Shown here piece by piece: positions 18,170 to 27,897 of a stretch of DNA of 34,435 bases. Made by a program: the position numbers and the translations under genes. Each line of letters begins with the position of its first letter. Positions within the stretch are counted from its first letter, which is position 1. Source of the stretch: Gemmatimonadota bacterium (lineage in GTDB: Bacteria; Gemmatimonadota; Gemmatimonadetes; JACCXV01; JAHWKZ01); NCBI GenBank assembly GCA_025937815.1, contig JAICQP010000008.1, positions 1 through 34,435 of the forward strand, written 5' to 3'. The notes under the pieces were generated by a model. The model did not search any database and was not told where the DNA came from. It worked only from the letters and a program-made list of their open reading frames with translations.

Positions 18170-18879
18170 TCCTGGCGGCCGGGCGGGGCACCCGCCTGGC
18201 GCCTCTCACCGACGATACCCCCAAGGCGCTGATAGAAGTCGGCGGGCGGACGCTCCTCGAATGGGTCGCGCGGAGACTCGTCGAGGCCGGCGCGGACCGG
18301 CTGATCGTCAACGTCCACGATCACGCGGAGCGCATCGCCTCGCACCTCGAGACGCTCGGCCTGGGCGTCGAAGTCGTGGTCTCGCGCGAGGTGGAGCGGC
18401 CGCTGGAGACGGGGGGAGGCGTGCTCCACGCCGCGCACCTCTTCCGGCGCGCCGGTGCCTTCCTCCTCCACAACGCCGACGTCATCTCCGAGATCGACCT
18501 CGGGGCGCTCCTCTCCGCGCAGCGCGTGAGCGGCGCGCTGGCTATGCTCGCCGTGCACGAGCGCGAGACCTCCCGCTTCCTACTCTTCGACGCCGACGGC
18601 CTCGTGGGATGGGAGAACGTCGCCACCGGGCGCTCCGGACACGCGCGAGCGGCGCGAGGCGAGGTCCGGCGCCTCGCGTTCGCCGGCATTCATGCCATCG
18701 AGCCACGCTTCCTCGACCTCGTGGAAGAGCGGGGCGCGTTCTCGATCCTCGACCCGTACCTGCGGCTCAGCGCCGGTGGAGAGCGCATCCTGCCCCACGA
18801 CGTCACAGGATCTCTGTGGCTCGAGATCGGCACCCCGGAGCGGCTCGAGGCAGCCCGCCGCGTGATGGGCTCAGCCTGA
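18166..18879 (+). CDS. MurU-like nucleotidyltransferase
   Basis: [57 protein letters not shown]; ATGA overlap with the preceding gene. Confidence 0.9.
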   Translation: [237 protein letters not shown]

Positions 18880-18882
18880 GCG

Positions 18883-19653
18883 GTGGAGATCTCGTGGATC
18901 GAGGCGCTCGCGCTCGTCGCCGTGGGAGTCGTATCGGGTGCCCTCAACGTGCTGGCCGGCGGCGGCTCGTTCCTGACCTTGCCACTCCTCATCTTCCTAG
19001 GTCTTCCGCCCGGCGTCGCCAACGGCACCAACCGGATCGCGATCCTCGTCCAGAACATGGGGGCCGTGTGGCGCTTCCGCAGTCACGGCCTGTTCGACCC
19101 CGCGTGGATCCCGCTGGCCGGCGGCCCCGCCGTCCTGGGCGCGATCCTCGGGACGTGGGCGGCGATCGAGATCGGCGACGAGACCTTCCGCCGCGTGCTG
19201 GCGGCCCTCATGGTGCTGGCGACGCTGTGGATCCTGTGGGATCCGCTGTCGAGGCGCCGGGGCTCGCGCGCCACGGTGCCGAGCGGCGTGCCTCACGGCG
19301 GCCGGCGCGCGGCGTTCGCCGCGGCGTTCTTCGCGGTCGGCCTGTACGGCGGCTTCGTGCAGGCCGGGATCGGGTTCCTGCTGGCCGCGGTGGCGACCTG
19401 GGCCGGCCTGGATCTGGTTCGCGGGAACGCGCTCAAGGTCCTCGTCGTCCTGCTGCTCACGCCCATCAGCCTGGCGATCTTCGCGTGGAGCGGCAGGGTC
19501 GAGTGGCTGGTCGGGCTGCCGCTCGCCGCGGGCCACCTGCTCGGCGCGCTCGCGGGCGTACGCTGGACCGTGCTCAAGGGACACGTCTGGATCAAGCGCT
19601 TCCTCACCGTGACCGTCATCGCATTCGCGATCAAGCTGTGGGTCGCGCCGTGA
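18883..19653 (+). CDS. TSUP (TauE/SafE) family transporter
   Basis: GTG start; VGVVSGALNVLAGGGSFLTLPLLIFLGLPPGVANGTNRIAILVQNMGAVWRF; multi-TM. Confidence 0.9.
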   Translation: MEISWIEALALVAVGVVSGALNVLAGGGSFLTLPLLIFLGLPPGVANGTNRIAILVQNMGAVWRFRSHGLFDPAWIPLAGGPAVLGAILGTWAAIEIGDETFRRVLAALMVLATLWILWDPLSRRRGSRATVPSGVPHGGRRAAFAAAFFAVGLYGGFVQAGIGFLLAAVATWAGLDLVRGNALKVLVVLLLTPISLAIFAWSGRVEWLVGLPLAAGHLLGALAGVRWTVLKGHVWIKRFLTVTVIAFAIKLWVAP

Positions 19654-19709
19654 CACGACCCGGCACACTGCCGTAGAATGAGCGCAACTTCCCGCTGCCA
19701 GGAGCCGTC

Positions 19710-20414
19710 GTGATCGAGGACCCGACCAGGGTCGCCGCGTTCGAGGACTACCCGTTGACCCGGGCGGAGTATCTGGGCACCATGGCCCACTTCTATCGGG
19801 GGGAGATCGGCCGCGCCGACGCCTGGCGCGCGCGGCTCGACCCGACGACGAACTGGGCCGTCGTCACGGCGGGCGGCATGCTGTCGGTCTCCTTCGCCGG
19901 GCCCGACCACTCTCACGTGACGCTCCTGCTCGCGATTCTCCTGGTGGGCATGTTCCTCGGGTTCGAGGCGCGGCGCTTCCGGTATTTCGACGTCTTCCGC
20001 TCGCGGGTACGGATGCTGGAGGAGAACTTCTTCATCCCGATCATTCGCCGGAACCTCGTCAGCCCGCGGGAGAACTGGCGCGAGTTCGTCGCGCAGGACC
20101 TGGACCGGCCGAAGTTCAAGATCACCTTCGTGGATGCCGTCGCGATCAGACTGCGCTACAACTACATCTGGATCTACCTGGCCATCCTCGCCGCCTGGAT
20201 CACGAAGCTCTACATGCATCCCATTCCCGCGCGGACCGCAGGCGTGCTCCTCGAGCGGATGCGCGTGGGGCCGCTGAGCGGGCGAGTCGTCCTCGCCAGC
20301 GTGATCGCCTTCTACGCGGCCGCCATCTGGCTGGCGATCCGCGGCGATCGCCGGCGCGGGTTCTCCGACGAGGTCCACGGCGTCGAAGGAGAGATGGAGC
20401 ACTGGAAGACGTGA
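19710..20414 (+). CDS. DUF2270 family membrane protein
   Basis: LTRAEYLGTMAHFYRGEIGRADAWRARLDPTTNWAVVTAGGMLSVSF...FLGFEARRFRYFDVFRSRVRMLEENFF; family pattern. Confidence 0.85.
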   Translation: MIEDPTRVAAFEDYPLTRAEYLGTMAHFYRGEIGRADAWRARLDPTTNWAVVTAGGMLSVSFAGPDHSHVTLLLAILLVGMFLGFEARRFRYFDVFRSRVRMLEENFFIPIIRRNLVSPRENWREFVAQDLDRPKFKITFVDAVAIRLRYNYIWIYLAILAAWITKLYMHPIPARTAGVLLERMRVGPLSGRVVLASVIAFYAAAIWLAIRGDRRRGFSDEVHGVEGEMEHWKT

Positions 20415-20415
20415 C

Positions 20416-21462
20416 GTGTCGCCGCATGTCCCGTTGAGCCAGGACGCCACGCTCCCGCCCGCCGTTCGGTTCGTCCGGGTCCGAAAGAGCTTCGGGCAGA
20501 CGGTTGCCGTGGACGGCGTCTCGTTCGACGTCGCCGCGGGCGAGTTCTTCTCGCTCCTCGGCCCGTCGGGCTGCGGCAAGACGACTACGCTGCGCATGCT
20601 GGCGGGATTCGAGCGGCCGGACGCCGGCGAGATCCTGCTGAACGGCGAGCGGATCGACGGCCTGCCGCCCTGGGAGCGGCCGCTCGCGATGGTCTTCCAG
20701 AGCTATGCGCTGTTTCCCCATCTGTCCGTCGCCAGGAACGTCGCCTTCGGCCTCGAACGGCGGAAGCTGCCGCGCGCGGAGATCGACGACCGCGTACGCT
20801 CCGCGCTGGAGCTCGTGCGGCTCGATCCGTCCACGTTCGGGAGCCGCTCGCCCAGGCAGCTCTCGGGCGGGCAGCGGCAACGCGTCGCGCTCGCGCGCGC
20901 TCTCGTCCTCGAGCCACCGGTCCTGCTGCTGGACGAGCCGCTGGGCGCCCTCGACCGGAAGCTCCGCAAGGAGATGCAGGCCGAGCTGCGGGCGCTCAAT
21001 CGGAAGCTCGGAACGACCTTCGTATACGTCACCCACGACCAGGAAGAGGCCCTGGCGATGTCGGATCGCGTGGCGGTCATGGCGGAGGCGCGGATCGAGC
21101 AGGTGGGGACACCGGAGGACGTATACGAGCGTCCGCGGACTGCGTTCGTGGCGGGCTTCCTGGGCGAGACGAACATCTTCGAGGGAGACGCCGGGCGCTC
21201 GGTCGCGGTCCGGCCGGAACGCGTGCGGCTGCTCGGATCGGGATCGGCCGTCCCGAGCGGGTTCTCTTCGCGCCCGGGCGAGATCCGTGATCTCGTCTAT
21301 CTCGGGGATCGCGAGCACGCGATCGTGGGACTCGGTTCGGGCGCCGACTTCCGCGTGGATCTCAGAAACACGGACCAGGTTGGAGGCCGGGCCTGGAAGC
21401 GAGGCGACGCGGTGATCGTCGCCTGGCGGCCGGACGACGCGCATCCGCTCGAGGACGGCTGA
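20416..21462 (+). CDS. potA: Spermidine/putrescine ABC transporter ATP-binding protein
   Basis: Walker A GPSGCGKTT, signature LSGGQRQRVALARAL, Walker B LLLDEPLGALD; upstream of two permeases and a binding protein. Confidence 0.93.
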   Translation: MSPHVPLSQDATLPPAVRFVRVRKSFGQTVAVDGVSFDVAAGEFFSLLGPSGCGKTTTLRMLAGFERPDAGEILLNGERIDGLPPWERPLAMVFQSYALFPHLSVARNVAFGLERRKLPRAEIDDRVRSALELVRLDPSTFGSRSPRQLSGGQRQRVALARALVLEPPVLLLDEPLGALDRKLRKEMQAELRALNRKLGTTFVYVTHDQEEALAMSDRVAVMAEARIEQVGTPEDVYERPRTAFVAGFLGETNIFEGDAGRSVAVRPERVRLLGSGSAVPSGFSSRPGEIRDLVYLGDREHAIVGLGSGADFRVDLRNTDQVGGRAWKRGDAVIVAWRPDDAHPLEDG

Positions 21463-22334
21463 TGCGCCGCGTCACCCGCTGGCTCGCCCGCCACGACCGC
21501 GCGCGCGCGTGGACCCTGCTTGCCCCGGGAACGCTCTGGCTCCTCGCCTTCTTCGTGCTCCCGGTCGCGATCATGGGCGCCTACAGCGTGATGGAGCGGG
21601 GTCTCTACGGCGGGGTCGAGCCGGGGTTCACGCTGGAGCCCTACGCGCGCTTCTTCGACCCCCTATACGTCCGGATCCTCGCGCGGACTCTCTGGCTCGC
21701 GGCGCTGACGACCCTCCTCTGCGTGGTCATAGGCTATCCCGTGGCGTACGCGATCGCGGGCGCGGGGCGCTGGAAACACGCGCTGCTTTTCCTGGTGGTC
21801 CTGCCCTTCTGGACCAGCTTCCTGGTCCGCACCTACGCGATCATGTTCCTCCTGCGCGACACCGGCCTCGTCAACTCGGCGCTCCTCGCGCTGGGAGTGA
21901 TCGACGAGCCGCTCACCCTCCTCTACACGCCGGGCGCGGTGCTGGCCGGCCTCGTCTACGGCTATCTGCCCTTCATGATCCTGCCCCTCTATGCGTCGCT
22001 GGAGAAGCTGGATCCCGCCCTCCTCGAGGCAGCCGAGAGCCTGGGCGCCCGTCCCGCGGCTCGGTTCCTCCGCGTGACGCTGCCGCTCTCCCTGCCGGGG
22101 CTCGTGGCCGGGAGTCTCCTCGTCTTCATCCCTTCGCTGGGCGCGTTCCTGACACCCGATCTCCTCGGTGGCGCGCGGCAGGTCATGATCGGCAACCTGA
22201 TCCAGCAGCAGTTCGGAGCCGCCCGCGACTGGCCCTTCGGCGCGGCGGCCTCGTTCGTTCTGATGGCGCTGGTCCTCGCCGTCGTGTACGTGTTCCTTCG
22301 CCGCGGCGCGAGCGCGCTGCCGGAGGAGGTATAG
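21462..22334 (+). CDS. potB: Polyamine ABC transporter permease (PotB-type)
   Basis: Multi-TM; EAAESLGARPAARFLRVTLPLSLPGLVAGSLLVFIPSLGAFLTPDLLGG (EAA loop). Confidence 0.93.
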   Translation: MRRVTRWLARHDRARAWTLLAPGTLWLLAFFVLPVAIMGAYSVMERGLYGGVEPGFTLEPYARFFDPLYVRILARTLWLAALTTLLCVVIGYPVAYAIAGAGRWKHALLFLVVLPFWTSFLVRTYAIMFLLRDTGLVNSALLALGVIDEPLTLLYTPGAVLAGLVYGYLPFMILPLYASLEKLDPALLEAAESLGARPAARFLRVTLPLSLPGLVAGSLLVFIPSLGAFLTPDLLGGARQVMIGNLIQQQFGAARDWPFGAAASFVLMALVLAVVYVFLRRGASALPEEV

Positions 22335-22365
22335 TGCGCGTCGATCGACCTGCCGGGATGAAGAC

Positions 22366-23142
22366 GTGAGGCGCCCGCCGTGGTGGGTGGGGGGCATCAC
22401 CGCCGTCGCTCTGGGTCTGCTCCACCTCCCGATCGCCGTGTTGATCGCGTCCTCGTTCAACCGCTCGCGCTTCGCGATGCGATGGGACGGGTTCACGCTC
22501 GACTGGTACTTCCGGCTCCTGGAGCGCGGGGACATCCTGGATGCCCTCCGCGCTAGCCTCGTCGTGGCACTCGTCTCCACCGCCCTCGCCACGGTCTTCG
22601 GCACGCTGATCGCGCTCGCCCTGGCGCGACACGCGTTCTCCGGCCGCCGGGTGTACCAGGGCCTCCTCTACCTCCCCATCGTCACGCCGGAGATCGTCAT
22701 GGGGATCTCGCTCCTGGTGCTGTTCGCGACCGCCGGCGTCACGCTGGGTCTCGGCACCATCACGATCGCCCACGTGGCGTTCAACATCTCCTTCGTCGCG
22801 GTGGTGGTCCTGGCTCGCCTTCACGGAATGGGCCGGGACCTCGAGGAGGCGGCGATGGATCTGGGCGCCGGTCCCCTGACGACGTTCTTTCGCGTGACCC
22901 TGCCCCAGATCCTGCCCGGCGTGGTGGCCGGGGCGCTTCTAGCGTTTACGATGTCCTTCGACGACTTCGTCATCACCTTCTTCGTGGCAGGCGTAGGCTC
23001 CACCACGCTTCCGCTTCTCGTATACTCGATGGTCAGGCGCGGCGTGGAGCCTACGATCAACGCGATCAGCACGATCATCCTCGTCGTGACGACGATCGCG
23101 ATCCTGGTAGCGTACCGGCTGCGGGAGGAGGGATTCGAATGA
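22366..23142 (+). CDS. potC: Polyamine ABC transporter permease (PotC-type)
   Basis: Multi-TM; EEAAMDLGAGPLTTFFRVTLPQILPGVVAGALLAFTMSFDDFVITFF. Confidence 0.93.
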   Translation: MRRPPWWVGGITAVALGLLHLPIAVLIASSFNRSRFAMRWDGFTLDWYFRLLERGDILDALRASLVVALVSTALATVFGTLIALALARHAFSGRRVYQGLLYLPIVTPEIVMGISLLVLFATAGVTLGLGTITIAHVAFNISFVAVVVLARLHGMGRDLEEAAMDLGAGPLTTFFRVTLPQILPGVVAGALLAFTMSFDDFVITFFVAGVGSTTLPLLVYSMVRRGVEPTINAISTIILVVTTIAILVAYRLREEGFE

Positions 23143-25118
23143 GCCCGAGTCGACGACAGTTCCTTCAGGCCTTCGCTGCTGGTGTAGGGATAACGGCTGC
23201 CTCGCCGATCCTTCGCTGTCGCGACGGCGGGTGGCGCCAGCGGGGGCAGCTCCTGGGCGACCAGCTCTACCCCGCGGGGGACGTTCAATGGTTGTCCCAT
23301 CGACCGATGCGGCCGTTGCCCGTGGCCTCGAACCGGCCGATCGAGGAGCGCAGTGCGGCCTACTTCCTCTCCCCTACCGGCCGCGATTCGAACAGCGGCA
23401 CAAGTGCGGGCAGCGCCTGGGCGACGCTCGGCAGAGCCGCCGAAACGCTACAGCCCGGGGATACGCTATACGCGGTGGGAGGGCACTACTGGCTCGAATC
23501 GCGTCACGTATTCAATCGCTCCGGCACAGCCGAGCACCCGATCACGATCCGAACGCTTCCCGATCAGCTTGCGATCCTGGACTGCGGGTACCGCGAATTC
23601 TTCGAGAATCCGGATACGGCCTGGGAACCCTGCCCGGCATCGCAAGGGGGAGTGGAGGGGGAGTTCTGGTCCACGCGCACATACCCGCTGAACCGAAAGT
23701 CTCGGGTAATCGCGGGCAATTTCGGGGACTCCATGGTGCCTCTCTTCCGATACGCGTCCATCTTTGATTTGCGCTCGCAGAACGAGTTCGTCTTCCCGGA
23801 GCTTGCCAACAACAACTACAAGGATACGACAGGGATCTACTGCGGCCCCGGAGCGATGTGGAATCGGGCCACCGGGAGGATTCATATCAGACTGGCGCAC
23901 ACGCACATCCCGCAGCTCTCTCAGACGGATTATCTGAATCACGGACCCGGCTTCGACCACAATTATACTGGGGAAACAGACCCTCGAAAGCTCCCGCTCG
24001 TCCTGCATCGGAACACCGAGATCGGTTTTCGCTGCAGCCACATCCGGATTCAGGATCTGGTCTTTCAGGGTCAGAAGAGGGTCGAGTTCGGGGATCGAGC
24101 CTCGGGCGCAACCGGTGTCGACGTGGATCGTGTACACGTGTATGCGGGACCCCAGCCCTTCGGTGCGGTAGTCGGCGGCAGCGGACGGCTGACCCACTGC
24201 CGATTCCGCGGCTTCGATGCTCCGTGGTCGAATCGCTTCGCCGACAAGAATCGCACGTCGCACGGGCAGCTCGTCCACCTGTCCGGGGCGGCACACGAGG
24301 TGGCGTATTGCGAATTCACGGACCACCACGACGGTGTGGCGATGACCGATTCCAACCTGTCGGTCGATTTTCATCACAATCTTGTCGAGAACATGAACGA
24401 CGACGGACTCTTCCTGAATCCGCGGCATCCGACCCGCGTGGTCCGGATCTGGCAGAACCTTTTCACTGGCGCCGTCTCCTACCTGGCTTTTACGGGCGGC
24501 GGACGCGGGGTCGTGAGCCCGGACGACGTCGGTGTCTACATCTACCGAAACCTCTTCGATCTCAGGCGCCAAACGTATGGTGGTCCTCCTCGACGGGACG
24601 GAGCGGGCAATGTCTTCCGTTCGGGACTGCTCACCAACGAGCACTCGAGCTCGATCCGTCCGAACCTCTTCTTCTACCACAACGACATCGCGCTGCCAGA
24701 CGGCAGGCAGCAGGACTGGTTCATGGCTCGGCTTGGCGACGACTACATGGAAGCAACGTTCCGGGTGTATAACAACATCCTCGTGCAGGTCATCGGACGT
24801 CCGAGTCAGAACATTCGGCAGATAGGGTCGGGGACCTTCGAGTCCCGGAAAAACATCGTGTGGGGGGTGAGGGACGGCACTTCGAAGACGCGGCAGGGGG
24901 AGATCTATGCCGAACCCCGGTTCATCCGATTCACGGCCGACTGGCGAGACGGGGCCGACTTTCATCTGCAGGCCGGAAGTCCGGCGATCGACGCGGGCTT
25001 CGAGATTCCGGCGGAGTGGCCTGATCCGCTGCGTCCGATGGATGCAGGGCCGCCCGACGTCGGCGCTATTCCGTTCGGCGTTTCGGGCGAGGTCTTCGGC
25101 CCGGATGCTGAGCTGTGA
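23139..25118 (+). CDS. Tat-signal right-handed parallel beta-helix protein (pectate-lyase-like)
   Basis: SRRQFLQAFAAGVGITAASPIL Tat signal; YFLSPTGRDSNSGTSAGSAWATLGRAAETLQPGDTLYAVGG; repeated VAYCEFTDHHDGVAM...VDFHHNLVENMNDDGLFL units; C-terminal LQAGSPAIDAG...DVGAIPFG. ATGA overlap with potC. Confidence 0.9.
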   Translation: MSPSRRQFLQAFAAGVGITAASPILRCRDGGWRQRGQLLGDQLYPAGDVQWLSHRPMRPLPVASNRPIEERSAAYFLSPTGRDSNSGTSAGSAWATLGRAAETLQPGDTLYAVGGHYWLESRHVFNRSGTAEHPITIRTLPDQLAILDCGYREFFENPDTAWEPCPASQGGVEGEFWSTRTYPLNRKSRVIAGNFGDSMVPLFRYASIFDLRSQNEFVFPELANNNYKDTTGIYCGPGAMWNRATGRIHIRLAHTHIPQLSQTDYLNHGPGFDHNYTGETDPRKLPLVLHRNTEIGFRCSHIRIQDLVFQGQKRVEFGDRASGATGVDVDRVHVYAGPQPFGAVVGGSGRLTHCRFRGFDAPWSNRFADKNRTSHGQLVHLSGAAHEVAYCEFTDHHDGVAMTDSNLSVDFHHNLVENMNDDGLFLNPRHPTRVVRIWQNLFTGAVSYLAFTGGGRGVVSPDDVGVYIYRNLFDLRRQTYGGPPRRDGAGNVFRSGLLTNEHSSSIRPNLFFYHNDIALPDGRQQDWFMARLGDDYMEATFRVYNNILVQVIGRPSQNIRQIGSGTFESRKNIVWGVRDGTSKTRQGEIYAEPRFIRFTADWRDGADFHLQAGSPAIDAGFEIPAEWPDPLRPMDAGPPDVGAIPFGVSGEVFGPDAEL

Positions 25119-25140
25119 TTCCATTCCTTAGGAGCGTGGG

Positions 25141-26292
25141 ATGAGTCGTCTTCGAGAGGTCGCGTTCCTCGTCGAGGCGACGGGAACGGGCGCTCTGGAC
25201 CGGCGGGAGTTTCTGCGGCGGGCGATCGCGACGGGCATCGGGGGGGCGACGGCGGGGCTCCTGCTCGAGGCGTGCGGGGGCGGGGGCGACCCCGGGGATC
25301 CGCCGCGCGGCGACCTCGATCTCGACCCAACGGACGTCCCCGACGAGATCGAGGACCGGCTCGCGATCTACAACTGGTCCGACTATGTGGCCGACGACAC
25401 GATCCCGCGATTCGAAGACGAGTACGGCGTCGAGGTCACCTACGACACGTACGAGTCGAACGAGGAGATGCTGGCCAAGCTCCAGGCCGGTGCGGCGGGC
25501 TACGACGTCGTGTTCCCGACCGGGTACATCATCGAGGTGATGATCGCCGGCGGGCTGCTCGCGCCGATCCGCCGCGAGCTCCTGACGAACTGGGGCAACC
25601 TGTCGCCGATCTTCCTCGACCCGCCGTTCGATCCGGGCAACGCCCACTCGGTGCCCTATCTGTGGGGCATGACCGGCGTCGCCTGGCGCACCGACCGGGT
25701 GGCGACACCACCCGACTCCTGGGGGGTCTTCCATGACGATCGTTGGAACGGAAAGATGACGCTGCTCGACGACGCCCGGGATGTCATCGCCGCGTTCCTG
25801 AAGCTGAACGGTTTCTCGATCAACTCGACGTCTGCCGGCGAGCTGGAGGCCGCCAAGCGCGACGCTATCGAGGCCGGCGCGCACGTTCGCGCCTTCGTCT
25901 CCGCTCCGGTCAAGGGGCAGCTCGTGTCGGGGGACGTCTGGATCGCGCAACTTTGGGACGGAGACACCCGCCAGGCGGCGGCGGAGGAGCCGGCGATCGC
26001 GTTCGCGCTGCCCCGCGAAGGGGCCCCGATCTACGCCGACGCGATGGTGATTCCGCGCTCCGCGCCGCACAAGCGGGCCGCGCACGCGTTCATGGACTAC
26101 ATCCTGCGCCCGGACGTGGGGGCGGCGATCTCCGACGCGACCGGCTACGGCACCGCTAACGCGGCCGCCCAGCCGGCAGACCCCAAGCCCTACCCGTCGG
26201 CGGAAGAGCTGGCCCGGCTGGAGTTCATGCGCGACCTCGGCGAGGGCACCCGGCTATGGGACCGGATCTGGACGGAGATCAAGTCGTCCTGA
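25141..26292 (+). CDS. potD: Spermidine/putrescine periplasmic binding protein (PotD-like, Tat lipoprotein)
   Basis: DRREFLRRAIATGIGGATAGLLLEACGGGG; LAIYNWSDYVADDTIPRFEDEYGVEVTYDTYESNEEMLAKLQAGAAGYDVVFPTGYIIEVMI. Confidence 0.95.
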   Translation: MSRLREVAFLVEATGTGALDRREFLRRAIATGIGGATAGLLLEACGGGGDPGDPPRGDLDLDPTDVPDEIEDRLAIYNWSDYVADDTIPRFEDEYGVEVTYDTYESNEEMLAKLQAGAAGYDVVFPTGYIIEVMIAGGLLAPIRRELLTNWGNLSPIFLDPPFDPGNAHSVPYLWGMTGVAWRTDRVATPPDSWGVFHDDRWNGKMTLLDDARDVIAAFLKLNGFSINSTSAGELEAAKRDAIEAGAHVRAFVSAPVKGQLVSGDVWIAQLWDGDTRQAAAEEPAIAFALPREGAPIYADAMVIPRSAPHKRAAHAFMDYILRPDVGAAISDATGYGTANAAAQPADPKPYPSAEELARLEFMRDLGEGTRLWDRIWTEIKSS

Positions 26293-26311
26293 TCATGCCG
26301 GGTCTCGCCTC

Positions 26312-27394
26312 GTGACCTCGATCCACGACCTGCCCACGCCGGCCCTGCTCGTCGACCTGGACGTGCTGGAGCGTAACCTCTCCCGCATGCAGGCGCGCTG
26401 CGACGAGCTCGACGTAGCGCTGCGGCCGCACGTCAAGACCCACAAGTGCATAGAGATCGGCCGCATGCAGCGCGACCTGGGCGCGCGCGGAATCACCGTG
26501 GCGACGATCGAGGAGGCGCGCGCGTTCGCAGACGCCGGCTTCGACGACGTCACGTGGGCATTCCCGGTGATCCCGGGCCGTATCGGCGAGGCGCGCGCGA
26601 TCGCCGAGCGGTCGACGCTGCGCCTGCTCGTCGACTCCATGGCGGCCATCGAGGCCCTCGAGCGGGACGGCTTCCCGTTCCATGTCTGGCTCGAGGTCGA
26701 CTCAGGCGACCACCGCTCGGGTGTCGACCCCGGGTCCGATTCGGGGCTGGGGCTGGCGCGCGCGCTCGCCGATTCCGCCAGTCTCCTCTTCGACGGGATC
26801 CTGACCCACGCGGGCCACACCTATCGCGCGTTCGACGAGGCCGCGCGCGGTGCGGTGGCGGGCGAGGAGCGGGATGTCATGGTCGGGATGGCGAACCGGC
26901 TCCGCGATCTCGGGATCGAGGTCCGCGGCGTGAGCGTCGGCTCGACTCCGGGGATGACCGCTATCGATCACCTGCGGGGCGTCACTGAGGCCCGGCCCGG
27001 GAACTACGCCTACTTCGACGCGACCCAGGTCGCGCTCGGAGCCTGCGGGGTCGGGGACTGCGCGCTTACGGTCTGCGCGAGCGTCGTGTCCTCGGCGCGC
27101 GACCATTCGGTCGTCGACGCGGGCGCGCTCGCGCTCTCGAAGGACAGCGGCCCCGGCGGCGGGCGGCCCTCGATGGGCCAGCTGTTCGCTGAGTACGAGA
27201 CGGGTCGCCTCCGCGACGAGCGTCTGGTGTCGCTGAGCCAGGAGCACGGCGTGGTCGGCGGCCCGCTCGAGGTCGGCTCGCGTGTTCGCATCCTCCCAAA
27301 CCACTCGTGCCTGACCAACGCCTGCTTCGACCATGTGCACGCGGTGCGCGGCGAGGACGTCATCGACGTCTGGCGGATTCGCCGCGGGCGGTGA
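26312..27394 (+). CDS. D-threonine aldolase / D-serine dehydratase-like PLP enzyme
   Basis: GTG start; DLPTPALLVDLDVLERNLSRMQ...LRPHVKTHKCIEIGRMQ (PLP Lys), and ILPNHSCLTNACFDHVHAV, the metal-binding His/Cys segment of this family. Confidence 0.92.
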   Translation: MTSIHDLPTPALLVDLDVLERNLSRMQARCDELDVALRPHVKTHKCIEIGRMQRDLGARGITVATIEEARAFADAGFDDVTWAFPVIPGRIGEARAIAERSTLRLLVDSMAAIEALERDGFPFHVWLEVDSGDHRSGVDPGSDSGLGLARALADSASLLFDGILTHAGHTYRAFDEAARGAVAGEERDVMVGMANRLRDLGIEVRGVSVGSTPGMTAIDHLRGVTEARPGNYAYFDATQVALGACGVGDCALTVCASVVSSARDHSVVDAGALALSKDSGPGGGRPSMGQLFAEYETGRLRDERLVSLSQEHGVVGGPLEVGSRVRILPNHSCLTNACFDHVHAVRGEDVIDVWRIRRGR

Positions 27395-27430
27395 CCGGCG
27401 CGCGCGCGTCAACCGAGCGACGCGGAGGCC

Positions 27431-27814
27431 TTAGCTCCTCTTCATCTCCGACGGATCGTGGTACACGGCCTCTACGTTGTTCCCGTCGGGATCGTAGACG
27501 AACGCCCCGTAGTAGCCTGGGTGGTATTCTGGCCGGAGCCCCGGCGCGCCGTTGTCCTTCCCGCCCGCCGCGAGCGCTGCCGCGTAGAAGGCGTCCACCG
27601 TCTCCCGATCTGGCGCGCTGAAGGCGACGTGGATCGGGCTCGAGGCCTCGCCGGGTGAGAACCAGAAGTCGGGCTTTCGCCCGATGCCCATGCCGACCAC
27701 CTGGCCCTCGCCGAACTCCATCAGGACCCCGTAGCCCAGCGGGGCCAGCGCCTTCTCGTAAAACTTGCGGCTCGCGGTCTGGTTCGAAGTCTTCACGCTC
27801 ACGTGATCGATCAT
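27431..27814 (-). CDS. VOC/glyoxalase family protein
   Basis: MIDHVSVKTSNQTASRKFYEKALAPLGYGVLMEFGEG...GYYGAFVYDPDGNNVEAVYHDP. Confidence 0.93.
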   Translation of the reverse strand: MIDHVSVKTSNQTASRKFYEKALAPLGYGVLMEFGEGQVVGMGIGRKPDFWFSPGEASSPIHVAFSAPDRETVDAFYAAALAAGGKDNGAPGLRPEYHPGYYGAFVYDPDGNNVEAVYHDPSEMKRS

Positions 27815-27897
27815 CGCTTCTCCTCCCTCATCGGACTGCGTCAGGCCTGGTTCTCATCTTTCGCGGATCCAAGCACCCGACCACATGGGGCTTGGCG

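Noticed and set aside
23466-25124. 552-aa minus-strand ORF antisense to the beta-helix gene
   Set aside because: Same codon-aligned antisense situation (offset 327 from the sense start). The sense frame has a Tat signal and clear domain structure.
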